Source: Viscum album
Lineage: Eukaryota; Streptophyta; Magnoliopsida; Santalales; Viscaceae
Assembly (NCBI GenBank): GCA_963277665.1
Contig: OY728136.1
Span: forward strand, 1,978,850,576 to 1,978,914,575
Direction of reading: 5' to 3'
DNA: 64,000 bases
Positions 26,861-36,686 of the stretch are shown here, piece after piece (within the stretch, counting starts at the first letter, position 1; each line of letters begins with the position of its first letter). Both the position numbers and the translations under genes were made by a program. The notes beneath the pieces are model-generated. The model saw nothing but the letters and a program-made list of their open reading frames with translations, was not told the DNA's origin and made no database searches.

Positions 26861-27243
26861 TACAATGGTTCCACTCCCCCCATTTGTGTTTACTATAGAA
26901 ATCTATTTTTGGAAGTGATGAAAGTTTAGGGGGGAGATATGATCTAGGGGGAGTTTTTAGAGGTTTATCCATTCCAATACAAGTTTTTTGGGTTTATTTA
27001 CACAGGGGAGAGTGGAGAAATTCAATGTCACAATGGAGGAAAATTATAATGGAAAAATTTTGGAGAAATTAAATGTTATAAATGTCTAGTGGGTCTATAG
27101 GTTCCCTATTCTATTTTTCACCAATAATTTCTCGCGTAAACATAGTGTGTTGGTTGAGTTTTTTATTACGTATCAGGTTTTGATATAGGATGTTGATTTA
27201 TTGAATTTATTTGATGTTTTTTAACAAACCCAAAGGAGAATAT
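26861..27243 (+). other. Copia-2 3' untranslated region with polypurine tracts
   Basis: Purine runs GGGGGGAGAT (about 26929-26938) and GGGGGAG (about 26947-26953) lie after pol, and AAAGGAGAATAT (27232-27243) directly abuts the 3' LTR, where a polypurine tract is expected. Confidence 0.55.
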
Positions 27244-28528
27244 TGTTGGAACCAAGTATGTTCTTTACTAGAAATAGTGTTTGGTTTGTTTTTATTGTAA
27301 ATACAGAAATGGAAGATTAAGTATTTTGTATGGAAAAAGTTCTTATAGTACTAGATGACTATATTATTGATGGTGGTGATGTTTCCCAGTGTTTTCCAAA
27401 TGTTTGGGCTCAAAATCCAGAGGAAGAGGCGAGCATTTTGAAGGGGGTTTTATAGAATAAACTCTTCTAAAATATAGTAAATTATTGGGTTTTCCAAATA
27501 CAAGGTTTCATAAATGTGAGTTTTATGAGTTCATGAATACGTTATAGTGTTCTCAGTGATTAAGAGAATTGGACCATCATGGGTGTGTGATGGTTTGACT
27601 GATATCTTTACAACAACAAAAAATATAAAGGGAGCTTCACAAATAGAGGAGTATTGCGAAGATGTTTTTGAAGGATTAAAAAAAATTGATGGAGGTGGTG
27701 GAGCATCTTGAATAGATGAGACTATAAATATAAGGCTACCCACACTTCATATAACAAGAAAATAATTGGATAAAATTAGAAATCACATTGATTTCACCGA
27801 GGCTGGGGAACTTTGTGAATATAGTTTTCAATGAGACCTTGAGCATCCTAAAAAGTCTAGTTAATTATTGATTGATGCAAATGATTATGAGTAATGTATG
27901 ATTTTTGATGATGGAGAATTCCATGATGGGCCAGTGTGATTTTTGAAGGAATTTTTTTCCACCAAGGAGTGAGCATTGCAAAGGATCATCATAAAATGAA
28001 ATTTTAAAGATCCATTTTCGGTGAAATTTTTTTTTAAGGTGAATCAACTCAAAACTATGGTGAAAAAATAATCTCATACTAGTCAGGTAAAATTAATTAA
28101 ACAGAAATATATTAAACTGACCTTAATGTCGATAAAATGAGTAAGTATTATTCAATATCATTGAGCTGGGGGGGGTCAAAAGAAGTGTTCTAAGGGATAG
28201 AGTGTGCTATCCCAAAAATCATTTAATGGTAGCATTCTTGGTTTAGAGTGAAAATTTATAAACTTCTATATTCCACAACTAGTAAAGATTAGTGGATTTT
28301 TGAACCACTGACACAATGTCGGTGTATGCTCCTTGTATTATCCCTTATTGGTGAACCTAGTAAAACTACAATATTGTCTCTCTTCAAGTGAATATTTTAT
28401 TACTACACTATTCCAACATATATGATTAAAAAGTTTCCACCAAAATGGGAACAAGATACATTGTTTTAGTATAAAAATTTGACACCCTGATTCACCCCTC
28501 CCCTGTCAGGGTTCTTTGGGGTGATACA
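27244..28528 (+). repeat. Copia-2 3' LTR
   Basis: Starts TGTTGGAACC and ends GTGATACA. It keeps the TG/CA ends that the 5' LTR has partly lost. A run of eight G lies at 28168-28175. Confidence 0.82.
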
Positions 28529-30290
28529 CATGGTAAATCAAAGGATCTCCTTAATTCTTGTTAGGATTTGGAAAAAATGAATATAAATCATGGTTTATGG
28601 GGAAATTAGAATAAAAGTATCATTTGGCTATTTTTTTCAATAAAAAGGCATGGGAAAGAATTATTCCTTTAAAATTTAAAGAATTAAAAACTAATGGATG
28701 TATATTCAAGTAAAATTTCATAGTTAGTTGACTTAAAACAAATAAAGTTAAATGGATTAAAAATTTATCACTCACATATTCTAATAGAGAAGTCACTATA
28801 CTTTGGATTTCATAATAAATTACCAAAAAAGTAACTATGATTCAATTTTATTTGTGTCGGTTCTTTAGAGAACCTCACAGGAAAACTCTAAATTCAACCA
28901 AAATTGAAAAAATAGAAAGAATTTCAATGATACTTTTTAATTTAGATATGTTATTTTCCACTTTATTTTTCACTTCTGGGACTTATTTTACTATTCACTT
29001 TGTCAAGGAATCTAATCATGGTGGATTGGTACACTATTTATGAATTTAGAAAATTAATAAGTATATTAATATTATTTTTTTCATTGATTAATCAAATAAT
29101 TTAGTAATGTTTTTAATTATTTTTCTTATATATTTATCATCATTTAATTAGGTTATATAGAGTTATATGTGAGGAATAAATATCAACAAAAAGACTCTAT
29201 TACTGAATGCAATATAGCTGAAGAATGAATACAATTATATTATATGTATTTGAATGGTACTAAGAATAAATTAAATAATTTTGGATATGTTAATGACATC
29301 TCCAATAATTCTCATTTTGAAAAAATAGTCATTGGTTTTCCAAACTATTGAATGACCAGTGGGAAAGGTATCAAATTTTACACTAACCAAATTGGTGTAA
29401 ATACAAGAACACCATTATATACTACTCAATAGACATATTATAGATCCATTTATTAATTAATTTATATTTCAAAAAGAATGATATCTTAGGGGTTGATCTC
29501 GAAATGAGATGGTATTAATAAAATATGTAAATAAGGAAATTGCCAAATGGTTCTCTCATTATGTAAGGACATTATCATATTTATATTACTAAGTTGTTTT
29601 TAATTTATCCATGATAAAATCAATACACTATTTCTTATTTTATATATAATTAATGTTAATAATCAATCTAAAATGTCAAATTATTTGAATTTTTTCACTT
29701 GAGTTACTTTAAGGAAGGAAAATAAAATTGATGCCTTTAATATTCAGAGCGTCATGTTTTATAAAATTAATCACCAAGATGGCTTAAAAACTAAAAATAG
29801 AGGCTTTGTACACTTTAGGAGGTGGGATACTATAGAAAGATGGTTGATATAATTTAATTAATCTATTTTTTCAATTTTAAATTGACTTATTCAAATGAAT
29901 GTGGGTCAAAATTGAAAGGGTTATAAAAAATTATTCCTTAAAATTTACTTCTATCAATTTATCTGGAATGATCCATACCTATGATCATGAAGAGAATGAT
30001 CCATTTATCATTGATTTAAAATAAATTATTTTAATTATAGAGGTGATTAAGTAAATTATTATTGGAGTGTTGTTTCACACATAAAACAGGGATATTTTTA
30101 TGATATGAGCAATTAAGATAAATTAGTAATTTTCGAAAGTGAACCTTATCATCTATAAAACATTCAATTGTTTTCCCAAGAAATATTGAAACAAGAAAAC
30201 CTGAAATAAATGTTGAAAATATAAAATTACTCTTCATAATATAGATGATTAACCCTACGGAGAATGAAGATTAAGATAATTAAATGTATA
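28529..30290 (+). pseudogene. CACTA TNP2-like transposase, segment 3 (C-terminal, with DUF4218-like domain)
   Basis: The transposase resumes directly after Copia-2 with HGKSKDLLNS and DLEKMNINHGLW, the family's 'GKTKDTLKSR.DLE.MGIRH.LW' block. The DUF4218-like block is unusually well kept in the open stretch 28837-29043: LCRFFREPHRKTLN, IEKIERI, LFNLDMLF and ESNHGGLVHYL. Next come LYVRNKYQQKDSITECNIAE near 29166-29228, FNIQSVMFYKINHQDG near 29738-29786, and FTSINLSGMIHTYDHEENDP near 29945-30005. Last is WSVVSHIKQGYFYDM near 30064-30108, the 'W.VV...KPRD.YDM' tail. An acidic, stop-ridden tail fades out near 30290. Confidence 0.85.
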
Positions 30291-30479
30291 AATTGGTTAT
30301 TGAACAATATTACAATTTTACAACTATATGTGTTTCATAGATATATATTGTTCTTTTTTGTTTTTTTATTTCATTACATCTATTTTTTTCTATAAATTAA
30401 ATATATTATAATCCATTTTAATTCCATGAATGTTGAGAACAAAAAAAATTGACATAATATATGATCATAATCTAAGATC

Positions 30480-30637
30480 ATGCCACCTCTACCCTAACCG
30501 TCAAGGGATCTATGTGATTCTTCAATGTTAGAGACTTTTAGGGAGCCCCAAAATTCATCAGATGCTACTGGTAGCTCATCATATGATGTACCTCTAGTGA
30601 TGGAGGAGTTAGCCCCACCTCTATTTAGGGAATATTG
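30480..30637 (+). pseudogene. Possible first exon of a second CACTA gene
   Basis: An ATG at 30480 opens a GC-richer stretch starting MPPLP. It has one internal stop, a Ser-rich middle and an acidic end (VMEELAPPLFREYW). It is followed exactly by a donor-like GTGAGT at 30638. CACTA elements often carry a second gene downstream of TNP2, and the position fits. I do not recognise the protein, and the acceptor was not identified. Confidence 0.35.
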
Positions 30638-31844
30638 GTGAGTTACCATTATTAGTATGTATTTCATTATAGATATATATATATATATATTAATTTTTTA
30701 ATGATTTATCTATAATAGATAAATATAACAATATAGAAGATGAAAATATGAATATAATATATGTATAAGACATTACAGACATTAAAATTACCATTACATT
30801 TTGTGAGCTCAGGGTTCCTACTGGTGATGTATTAAATATTATATTTTTTATAGACCTTAATTAATGATTTATTACATAATGATAAACTTAATAAAACTGA
30901 TATAGATTATGAGGCCTAGTGTCCTTAGGTAATTAAGTAATAATACCATAATAGGATTTGGGATATAAAAAAATTATTTATAACTACATTAACATGCTCT
31001 TAAAATTCCATTTCTCTTCTAAAACTACATGGAAGAGCCTAGGGAAGTAAATTTGAATGGGGGAGATATAAATACCAGTAAGAAGTAATCAAATCATAAT
31101 ATAATGAAACCAATATATATGATTCAATAGGAATATCAATGTATCATAATAGGAGTTAGAGTCTTAAACATAAAAATCAAAGCATGATATAAGATGATGG
31201 AAATGGAAACATGATAATGCGGAAACAACTAAAAACATGGATATCATAAAAATTATTCAAGGATAACAGCTAATAAACCATGAAATTTTTTGTTTATGAT
31301 AACCTCCAATAATCTATATATGGAATTTTGTGAGATAAAAAAATTACACAATTTATTGGAGGGCTATATAATTCCAGAACTACCTGCCACATTCATATCA
31401 TGTACATGCATAAGTGTGACACATAGATAATAAAAAATAAGGATGTATTTAGTTAATTTAAATTTGGTGACTAAGTATTTTTGGTTGCATACATGGATGT
31501 CCCAAGTCAATGAATGATAGGTACATCTAGGTTAATACTCTTGAGTGGAAATGTGGATGGGTATTCAAATGATTGTCATGGAAAAACCACTGGATAATTT
31601 TGGTAGTATAACATGGGAATATAAATATTCATGGTTTTGATGAGTGTGAAAGGGTGATATCATCCCATGGAAATTATAAGAAAAATAAAAGGGACGTGTT
31701 AAAACATATTCCTACATGATAAATAGAAACTAAGTGGCATAATATAAAGGAGGTTACCAAATAAGGAGGAGAAGATGAGGATCCCTTACTACATTATAAT
31801 AAAGACTTAGCTAATGATTATAATGAGAGGGGATAAATGTTATC
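30638..31844 (+). other. AT-rich remainder between the CACTA transposase and Gypsy-2
   Basis: No coding motif on either strand. It includes a TA microsatellite (about 30674-30691). It is probably the 3' part of the CACTA element. A sequence ending ATCTGTAGTG at 31842-31851 would fit the inverted CACTACA end of a CACTA transposon, but it overlaps the proposed start of the Gypsy-2 LTR and cannot be decided without the other terminus. Confidence 0.35.
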
Positions 31845-31991
31845 TGTAGTGACCCGAAGTTTCATTAATGTAAATCCCTCTTGATCTAATTAAATTTCTC
31901 TTTATTTTTATATAAAATGTCAACATCTTTGGTTTTATGTTAATAATTGTGACCATTACATTTATAGCCGTTGAACAGTGATCACGTGATT

Positions 31992-32002
31992 AGTATAAAT
32001 AT
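31992..32002 (+). promoter_or_regulatory. TATA box upstream of the LTR-internal ORF
   Basis: TATAAATATA about 45 bases before the ATG at 32043, a spacing that allows a short leader. An ACGTG core (CACGTGAT at about 31983-31990) lies just upstream. Promoter activity is inferred. Confidence 0.4.
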
Positions 32003-32042
32003 AGGACTTTAACAAATCCAATTTAATCAGAAAAAGGAAGCG

Positions 32043-32312
32043 ATGGCCTCATCCAGTAGAATTTCCACATACAAAATCCATTTTTCGGAGCTCGGAAAAG
32101 AGGTGGTGTCTTTGGGCTTCTCCCTTGACCAAGCACAAGCTGAACTTCATCTTGTCAAGCTCAAACGTGACCGTCTACGAGAAAAGTGGAAGTTGATTGA
32201 AATTACGACTCAAGCGATGCTCTCTGAGCCACCCCAAGAGTCTGTCACCATCGTACACCTTACCCTTAGGTCTTATGCAGCTGTTTTAAGGGGTTATGTA
32301 ACAAATAAGTAG
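32043..32312 (+). CDS. Uncharacterised 89-aa protein inside the Gypsy-2 5' LTR
   Basis: A complete ORF from ATG to TAG with a good plant start context (GCGATGGCC). GC content is clearly higher than the flanking DNA. It starts MASSSRISTYKIHFSELGKE. The middle (about residues 27-55: SLDQAQAELHLVKLKRDRLR onward) is rich in Leu, Lys, Arg and Glu and could form a helix or coiled coil. A second hydrophobic patch lies near the C-terminus. There is no signal peptide and no zinc or catalytic motif. I do not recognise the family. It has its own TATA box, sits upstream of the retrotransposon's main promoter and shows no internal stop, unlike most coding sequence here. It may be a captured host fragment, an accessory retrotransposon ORF, or chance. 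Confidence 0.45.
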   Translation: MASSSRISTYKIHFSELGKEVVSLGFSLDQAQAELHLVKLKRDRLREKWKLIEITTQAMLSEPPQESVTIVHLTLRSYAAVLRGYVTNK

Positions 32313-33153
32313 TACTATGTTCATGTACATTATTTTTGTATATAATAATGAATATAACTTCTTGTTTTTTTGATACGTTGTAAATAGTTTTTAAAGTAAA
32401 AATAGTGTTTTTAGTTTTTATTTAATTAAGAAATATATTTTATTAAAATAAGGTATATTTGAATTAAATAATACTTTAATAAAATAATAATATTATTGTT
32501 AAATTTATTTTTATTAAATATAAATGATCTTATAATTTTATGAATGCAATTAAATTTTTTATTAAGGTTTGAAATCCATTTCTGTCAAAACCCGTGAATT
32601 TTCGATAAATGTCAGTTTTTATTTTAAAAGTGAAAATTAACATATTTAGAAAATTATTTAGATAAAATAAATTCTATTTCTGGAATCGGGATGTTGAAAT
32701 TATCCAACGGTGAATTTTTCATAATTTTCTGAGACAGTCAAATTTTGCGGTAAAAATTAAATATCGTTTAAATATATAATGTGTTTCATGACATCATAAT
32801 GACCCAACAGTGATGTAATAAAATTCTATAATCTTTATTTTCGGCCAATATATATTTTACCATTAAAATAATGTTATTTGGGGTTGGTTTGAATTACTTT
32901 TCAAAGCATTAATGGACCTCTCAAGACTTAGTCAACACCTTGCCTTTTTAAATTAATTTCAATGGGAGTGTGACTCGCCTCCACATAAGAAAACCTAATA
33001 TTTTAAGAAGTTCGGACTTTGACCTTATAAAATTTTGTTTTTCCCTTCCCTTTGCCAGAAACCATGGGCAAAAACCGTGGGATGTTTTGTGGTTTGGATT
33101 AATTTAATGTAAGCGGACCCAAACCTAAATAATAAAGAATTCCCTCACCTTTC

Positions 33154-33163
33154 CTATATAAAC
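33154..33163 (+). promoter_or_regulatory. Gypsy-2 LTR promoter TATA box
   Basis: CTATATAAAC, followed by C-rich sequence where a transcript would start near 33190. A donor-like GTAAGGG at 33312 and an acceptor-like TTTTATTCCAG at 34977-34987, four bases before the gag ATG, would remove a leader intron of about 1.68 kb that includes the PBS. Confidence 0.5.
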
Positions 33164-34487
33164 CCACCCAAGCTCCCACTTCCTCCTCACTCAATGCCTT
33201 TGGAGTTCGTCAAATCTATACCCAAATCTCTCTATAATCCTCCCAAGGTTCCCCAATCTCCCAAGAATCCTCTCACAAGCCTCTCTCAAGCCTTTGGAAG
33301 CACACTTCCAAGTAAGGGTTTTTTCTTGCTTTCTCATTTTTGTCAATTTTCATTACATTGTATTGCCCTTTCAATTTCTATTATGAATGTTGGGGTATGG
33401 TTTCTCACCTCTCTAATACATCCCTTTTATTGTTTTAATTATGGGAGACCCATTTATCTCTCATTAAATTCCTCCCATGTACACCCGTTACTATGCCGAA
33501 ATTCGGAAAGGAACTTCTTTCTCTTCTTTTACATTCAAGAAATAATTTTGTATCATGAATCTAAATTACATTAAAATTGTTGGTAAATTTATCTATATGA
33601 CCTCCTTACTGTCCATTACATTTAAATTTTATTAGTAAACCCTTTCTCTCTCATCAACCATTTTTATGAATTCTTATGTCACGCTGTTACGCTGCAGAAA
33701 TCACACCGATTTTCTAAGCCAATGCCATTGTGTAGTGAATACCATGCCCATTTCTCCATCAAGGGTATTCACCTTTATGCACATTTACTTTTTTGATTAT
33801 AAAGTTTCATGTATTAATTCCACATTCCTTTATCTTGTAATAAATGATTATGTTTTATGAATCCATGTTTTATGATCCATGTGGCACACTTATCCATGAA
33901 ATGTAATGTTTAAGAAGGGTTTGCCTTATAGCGCTCCAATGCATTGGGTAAAGTATAGTATCATGATAATTCATGTGCAATGAGTTTTTAGTCATGCTAA
34001 TTCAAGTGCAATGAGGGTTTACTCGTGCTTTATGTGAAATTAGGATTTACTCATTCTCTATGTGCAATGAGCCTTGGCTCATGCTAATTCCATGGTAAGT
34101 GTTGTTGCCACATTTCCTTGTTATGATTATCATGCTTTAGCATGCCTTTATGTTCATGTTTCTCTTATGATCTATTGATATGATTATTGTCTTACATGTA
34201 TTGTACTCCTCATGTTATTCCATGTGTACTCCCTTACTGGGCTTTATAGCTCACCCTTTTCTTATGCATGTGCTCAGGTTATCCCATGCAATGATAAGTA
34301 CGAGGGAATGTAGTGGTAATGTAAAGGAAGTTTTCAATAAAGATGTTGTATTTAATCTTTTAAGTTTGTATGTAATGATCCTAATCCCCAAAGAACCTAA
34401 ACCTCTCGATCTTCATTGTTGTATCAAGTGATGTTTTATGTAATAAATCATGTTTAAGTTTGTATTAAAAAGCACAGTTGTCATAGT

Positions 34488-34498
34488 TGGTATCAGAG
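34488..34498 (+). promoter_or_regulatory. Gypsy-2 primer binding site
   Basis: TGGTATCAGAG, an exact 11-base match to the Met-tRNA consensus, a few bases after the LTR end TTGTCA. Confidence 0.85.
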
Positions 34499-34499
34499 G

Positions 34500-34790
34500 A
34501 CAGGTTTAGTTATTTTTGGGATTAGGAATCCCTAGTAAATCCTTGGATAGAAGACTAAGTACAATAAATACGTCCCTATGTTTTATTGAGTATTGAGTAT
34601 GTGGGTTATCAAGAAAATACATCCCTGTCTGGATACGAGCATGTAGAGGCGGCTCTAGCACATATGTATCCTAGGGGTAAAACCTGAAAACACCGCTTTG
34701 AGCTAGACTCGAATGGGAACTGGTGCATGATAACGGGCCTTGCTACACTCTTGGTTATGACACTCCTGGGGGATATGTTTTGATAAATTC
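34500..34790 (+). other. Gypsy-2 post-PBS leader shared with Gypsy-3
   Basis: This untranslated block is clearly homologous to Gypsy-3 sequence at about 44150-44400 (reverse orientation): CACCGCTTTGAGCTAGACTC, CTTGCT/GCACTCTTGGTTA/GTGA and GGGGGATAT occur in both in the same order. Confidence 0.75.
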
Positions 34791-34990
34791 ACAAGCTTAG
34801 TATGAACCCTTAATAAGGTAATTAAAAAAAATTCTGCTAAGAATATATCTTAGAAAGTAGATCATGAAAAGCTTAGATTGAAGCCTATAGACTCATGAGT
34901 AAGGAAATAAAAGTTTATTTATAAGTCATCAACTTTTGTCTTTGAATTACCCTTTATGTGTTACCCCTAACATTCCTTTTATTCCAGCCA

Positions 34991-36686
34991 ATGGCAGGTA
35001 ATAGGAGGACTCGGGCTAACAACCGATGTGAAGATCAGTGTGATGACAGTACTAATGAGATGCCCAATCCAATGGGAGTGGGAATCGTGAACTTTGTCAC
35101 ACTTCTCTCTATGATAAATCTTGTTTTTAATGGAAACACGTGTCAAGAGGAACGTTCAACCCCCCCCCCCCCCAATAAAAAACAAGTCGCTATTGAGAGC
35201 TTCATGAGACAATGGCCCCCTACTTTTAGTGGATCATCCGATCCCACGATCGCTGAACAATGGATCAACTCCATTGAAAAGATATTCTCCATCCATCAAT
35301 GTTCTGAACAAGAGAAGGTTCTCCTAGAAGCTTATCTTATGGAGGGTGAAGCTGATCAATGGTGATCGTTGATAAAAAATATGAAGCCTGAGGAGGAGAT
35401 CGAGGCGTTGGAATGGAAGGATTTCCGAAAGATGGTTTTCGATAAATATTTTTTGCACACCCTCCGGCTTAAGATGGAAAGGTACATCCTTTCCCTCAAG
35501 AATAAAGATGAAGAATCTATTGGAGCGTATGAGGAAAACTTCACAAGGCTTTCAGGATACACTTATGGATTTGTCATTACCCCTGAATACAAGGTTGACC
35601 GCTTCTTTGGTGGGATGAAGCCTAGCTTGCGGAAAGCATTAGCGATCTGTGACTTCGACAGCTATGAGGAAATTGTCCAATGTGCCCTCAAGGTCCAAAT
35701 GGAGATCGGGGAATCATAGGGGTATCATGGGGACAAGAAGCGTAAGGTGGACTTCAATGCTAGTGGTCCGATGGATAAATCCAACAGTGCTAAGAAGATC
35801 CATCACCCCACTTGCCAAAAGTGCGGGAAGAAGCACCTTGGAAATTGCCTTAAGGGGACGAGGAAATGCTTCAGGTGTGGAAGAGAAGGGCACCTAGAGG
35901 ATAATTATCGGCAAGAAAGACCCACGATTGAGATAGAGGAGAGGAACGCTCCGTTCGAACTTCAACGCATTGTTCAATGATGCAAATGCAAAGAACTGGG
36001 TCATTTTTCAAATCAGTGCCCTAATCTAAGGGTTTTATGAGGTGACCAAAAACCTCTAAGGAAGCAAGGAAGAGCTTTTTCCATCACTTCTGCCGAAGTG
36101 AACCCTGACAACGATGTGGTGACACGTACGCTAGTTATTCATTCAAGAATAGAGAACGTACTTTTTGATTCAGGTTCTACACATTCATTTATATCTCGAA
36201 AGTTTAGTAGAACAATCCCAGCACCACCAAAAATCATGGAAGTGAAGATGTCAGTGAGTACAACAAATGGAGAAATCATTGCATCCCATGAATATATGAC
36301 CTCCCATGTTATAATATGTGGATTTAATTTCCTAGAGAACCTCGTCATACTCCCTCTGGTGGAATTTGAGGCAATTCTTGGTATGGATTGACTTTCCTTA
36401 TATAGAGACAACATAAATTGTCGGGAGAGGGAAATCACAATTCATATGGAGAATCGACCCCCAATTCTTTACACGTGTAAGGAAGAAGATGAATCTCCTT
36501 TAGCTCCATCATCTCAGGCATGGATATTACTGCCATATGAGCACGCGTATCTGGCTCAGATGATTGATTCCAAGGAAGAAACCATCCTTGAAGAAATGCC
36601 TATTGTGTTGGAATTCATGGAAGTGTTTCCCAAGGAACTGCATGGTGTTCCTCCTAGAAGAGATTCTGAGTTCTGAATTGAACTTA
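34991..36686 (+). pseudogene. Gypsy-2 gag-protease, one frame with nonsense codons
   Basis: The start chosen is MAGNRRTRANNR at 34991, four bases after an acceptor-like CAG. The gag core (about residues 65-200) has FMRQWPPTFSGSS, AEQWINSIEKIF, EADQW then a stop, and YEENFTRLSGYTY. Three zinc knuckles follow: CQKCGKKHLGNC, CFRCGREGHLEDNY (last Cys is Tyr) and a third with its first Cys lost (KCKELGHFSNQC). The aspartic protease shows LFDSGSTHSFIS with the catalytic DSG at 36167-36175, and AILGMD then a stop where Trp is usual. The frame stays the same throughout but contains stops at 35363, 35717, 35978, 36038 and 36388, all explainable as Trp, Gln or Arg codons changed by one transition. A 14-base C run (35160-35173) lies in the N-terminal part. 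The frame ends in the first reverse transcriptase residues (IELIPRALP). Confidence 0.88.
35160..35173 (+). repeat. C homopolymer, 14 bases
   Basis: Encodes the Pro run in the Gypsy-2 gag N-terminal region. The gag frame is unchanged across it. Confidence 0.9.

Larger units (their letters stand above)
21287..28528 (+). mobile_element. Copia-2: degraded full-length Ty1/copia retrotransposon
   Basis: LTRs of nearly equal length (21287-22576, 1290 bp; 27244-28528, 1285 bp) align throughout. Both start with TRTTGGAACCAAG and share the GACTATATTATTRATGGTGG and GGGCTCAAAATC stretches. Between them lie gag with two zinc knuckles and pol in copia order. The flanks AATGT and CATGG are only a partial target duplication, but the CACTA reading frame closes across the element, which supports the borders. 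Confidence 0.87.
31845..34483 (+). repeat. Gypsy-2 5' LTR (about 2.6 kb)
   Basis: The right end is fixed by the PBS at 34488. The left end is inferred from TGTAGTGACCCG. It contains an 89-codon ORF with its own TATA box in the upstream part, the main TATA box at 33154, and a donor-like CCAAGTAAGGG at 33308-33318. Confidence 0.6.

Noticed and set aside
33194..33574. 126-codon open frame in the Gypsy-2 LTR
   Set aside because: It starts right at the expected transcript start and runs across a donor-like GTAAGGG. The composition is that of an untranslated LTR leader, and no family is recognisable.
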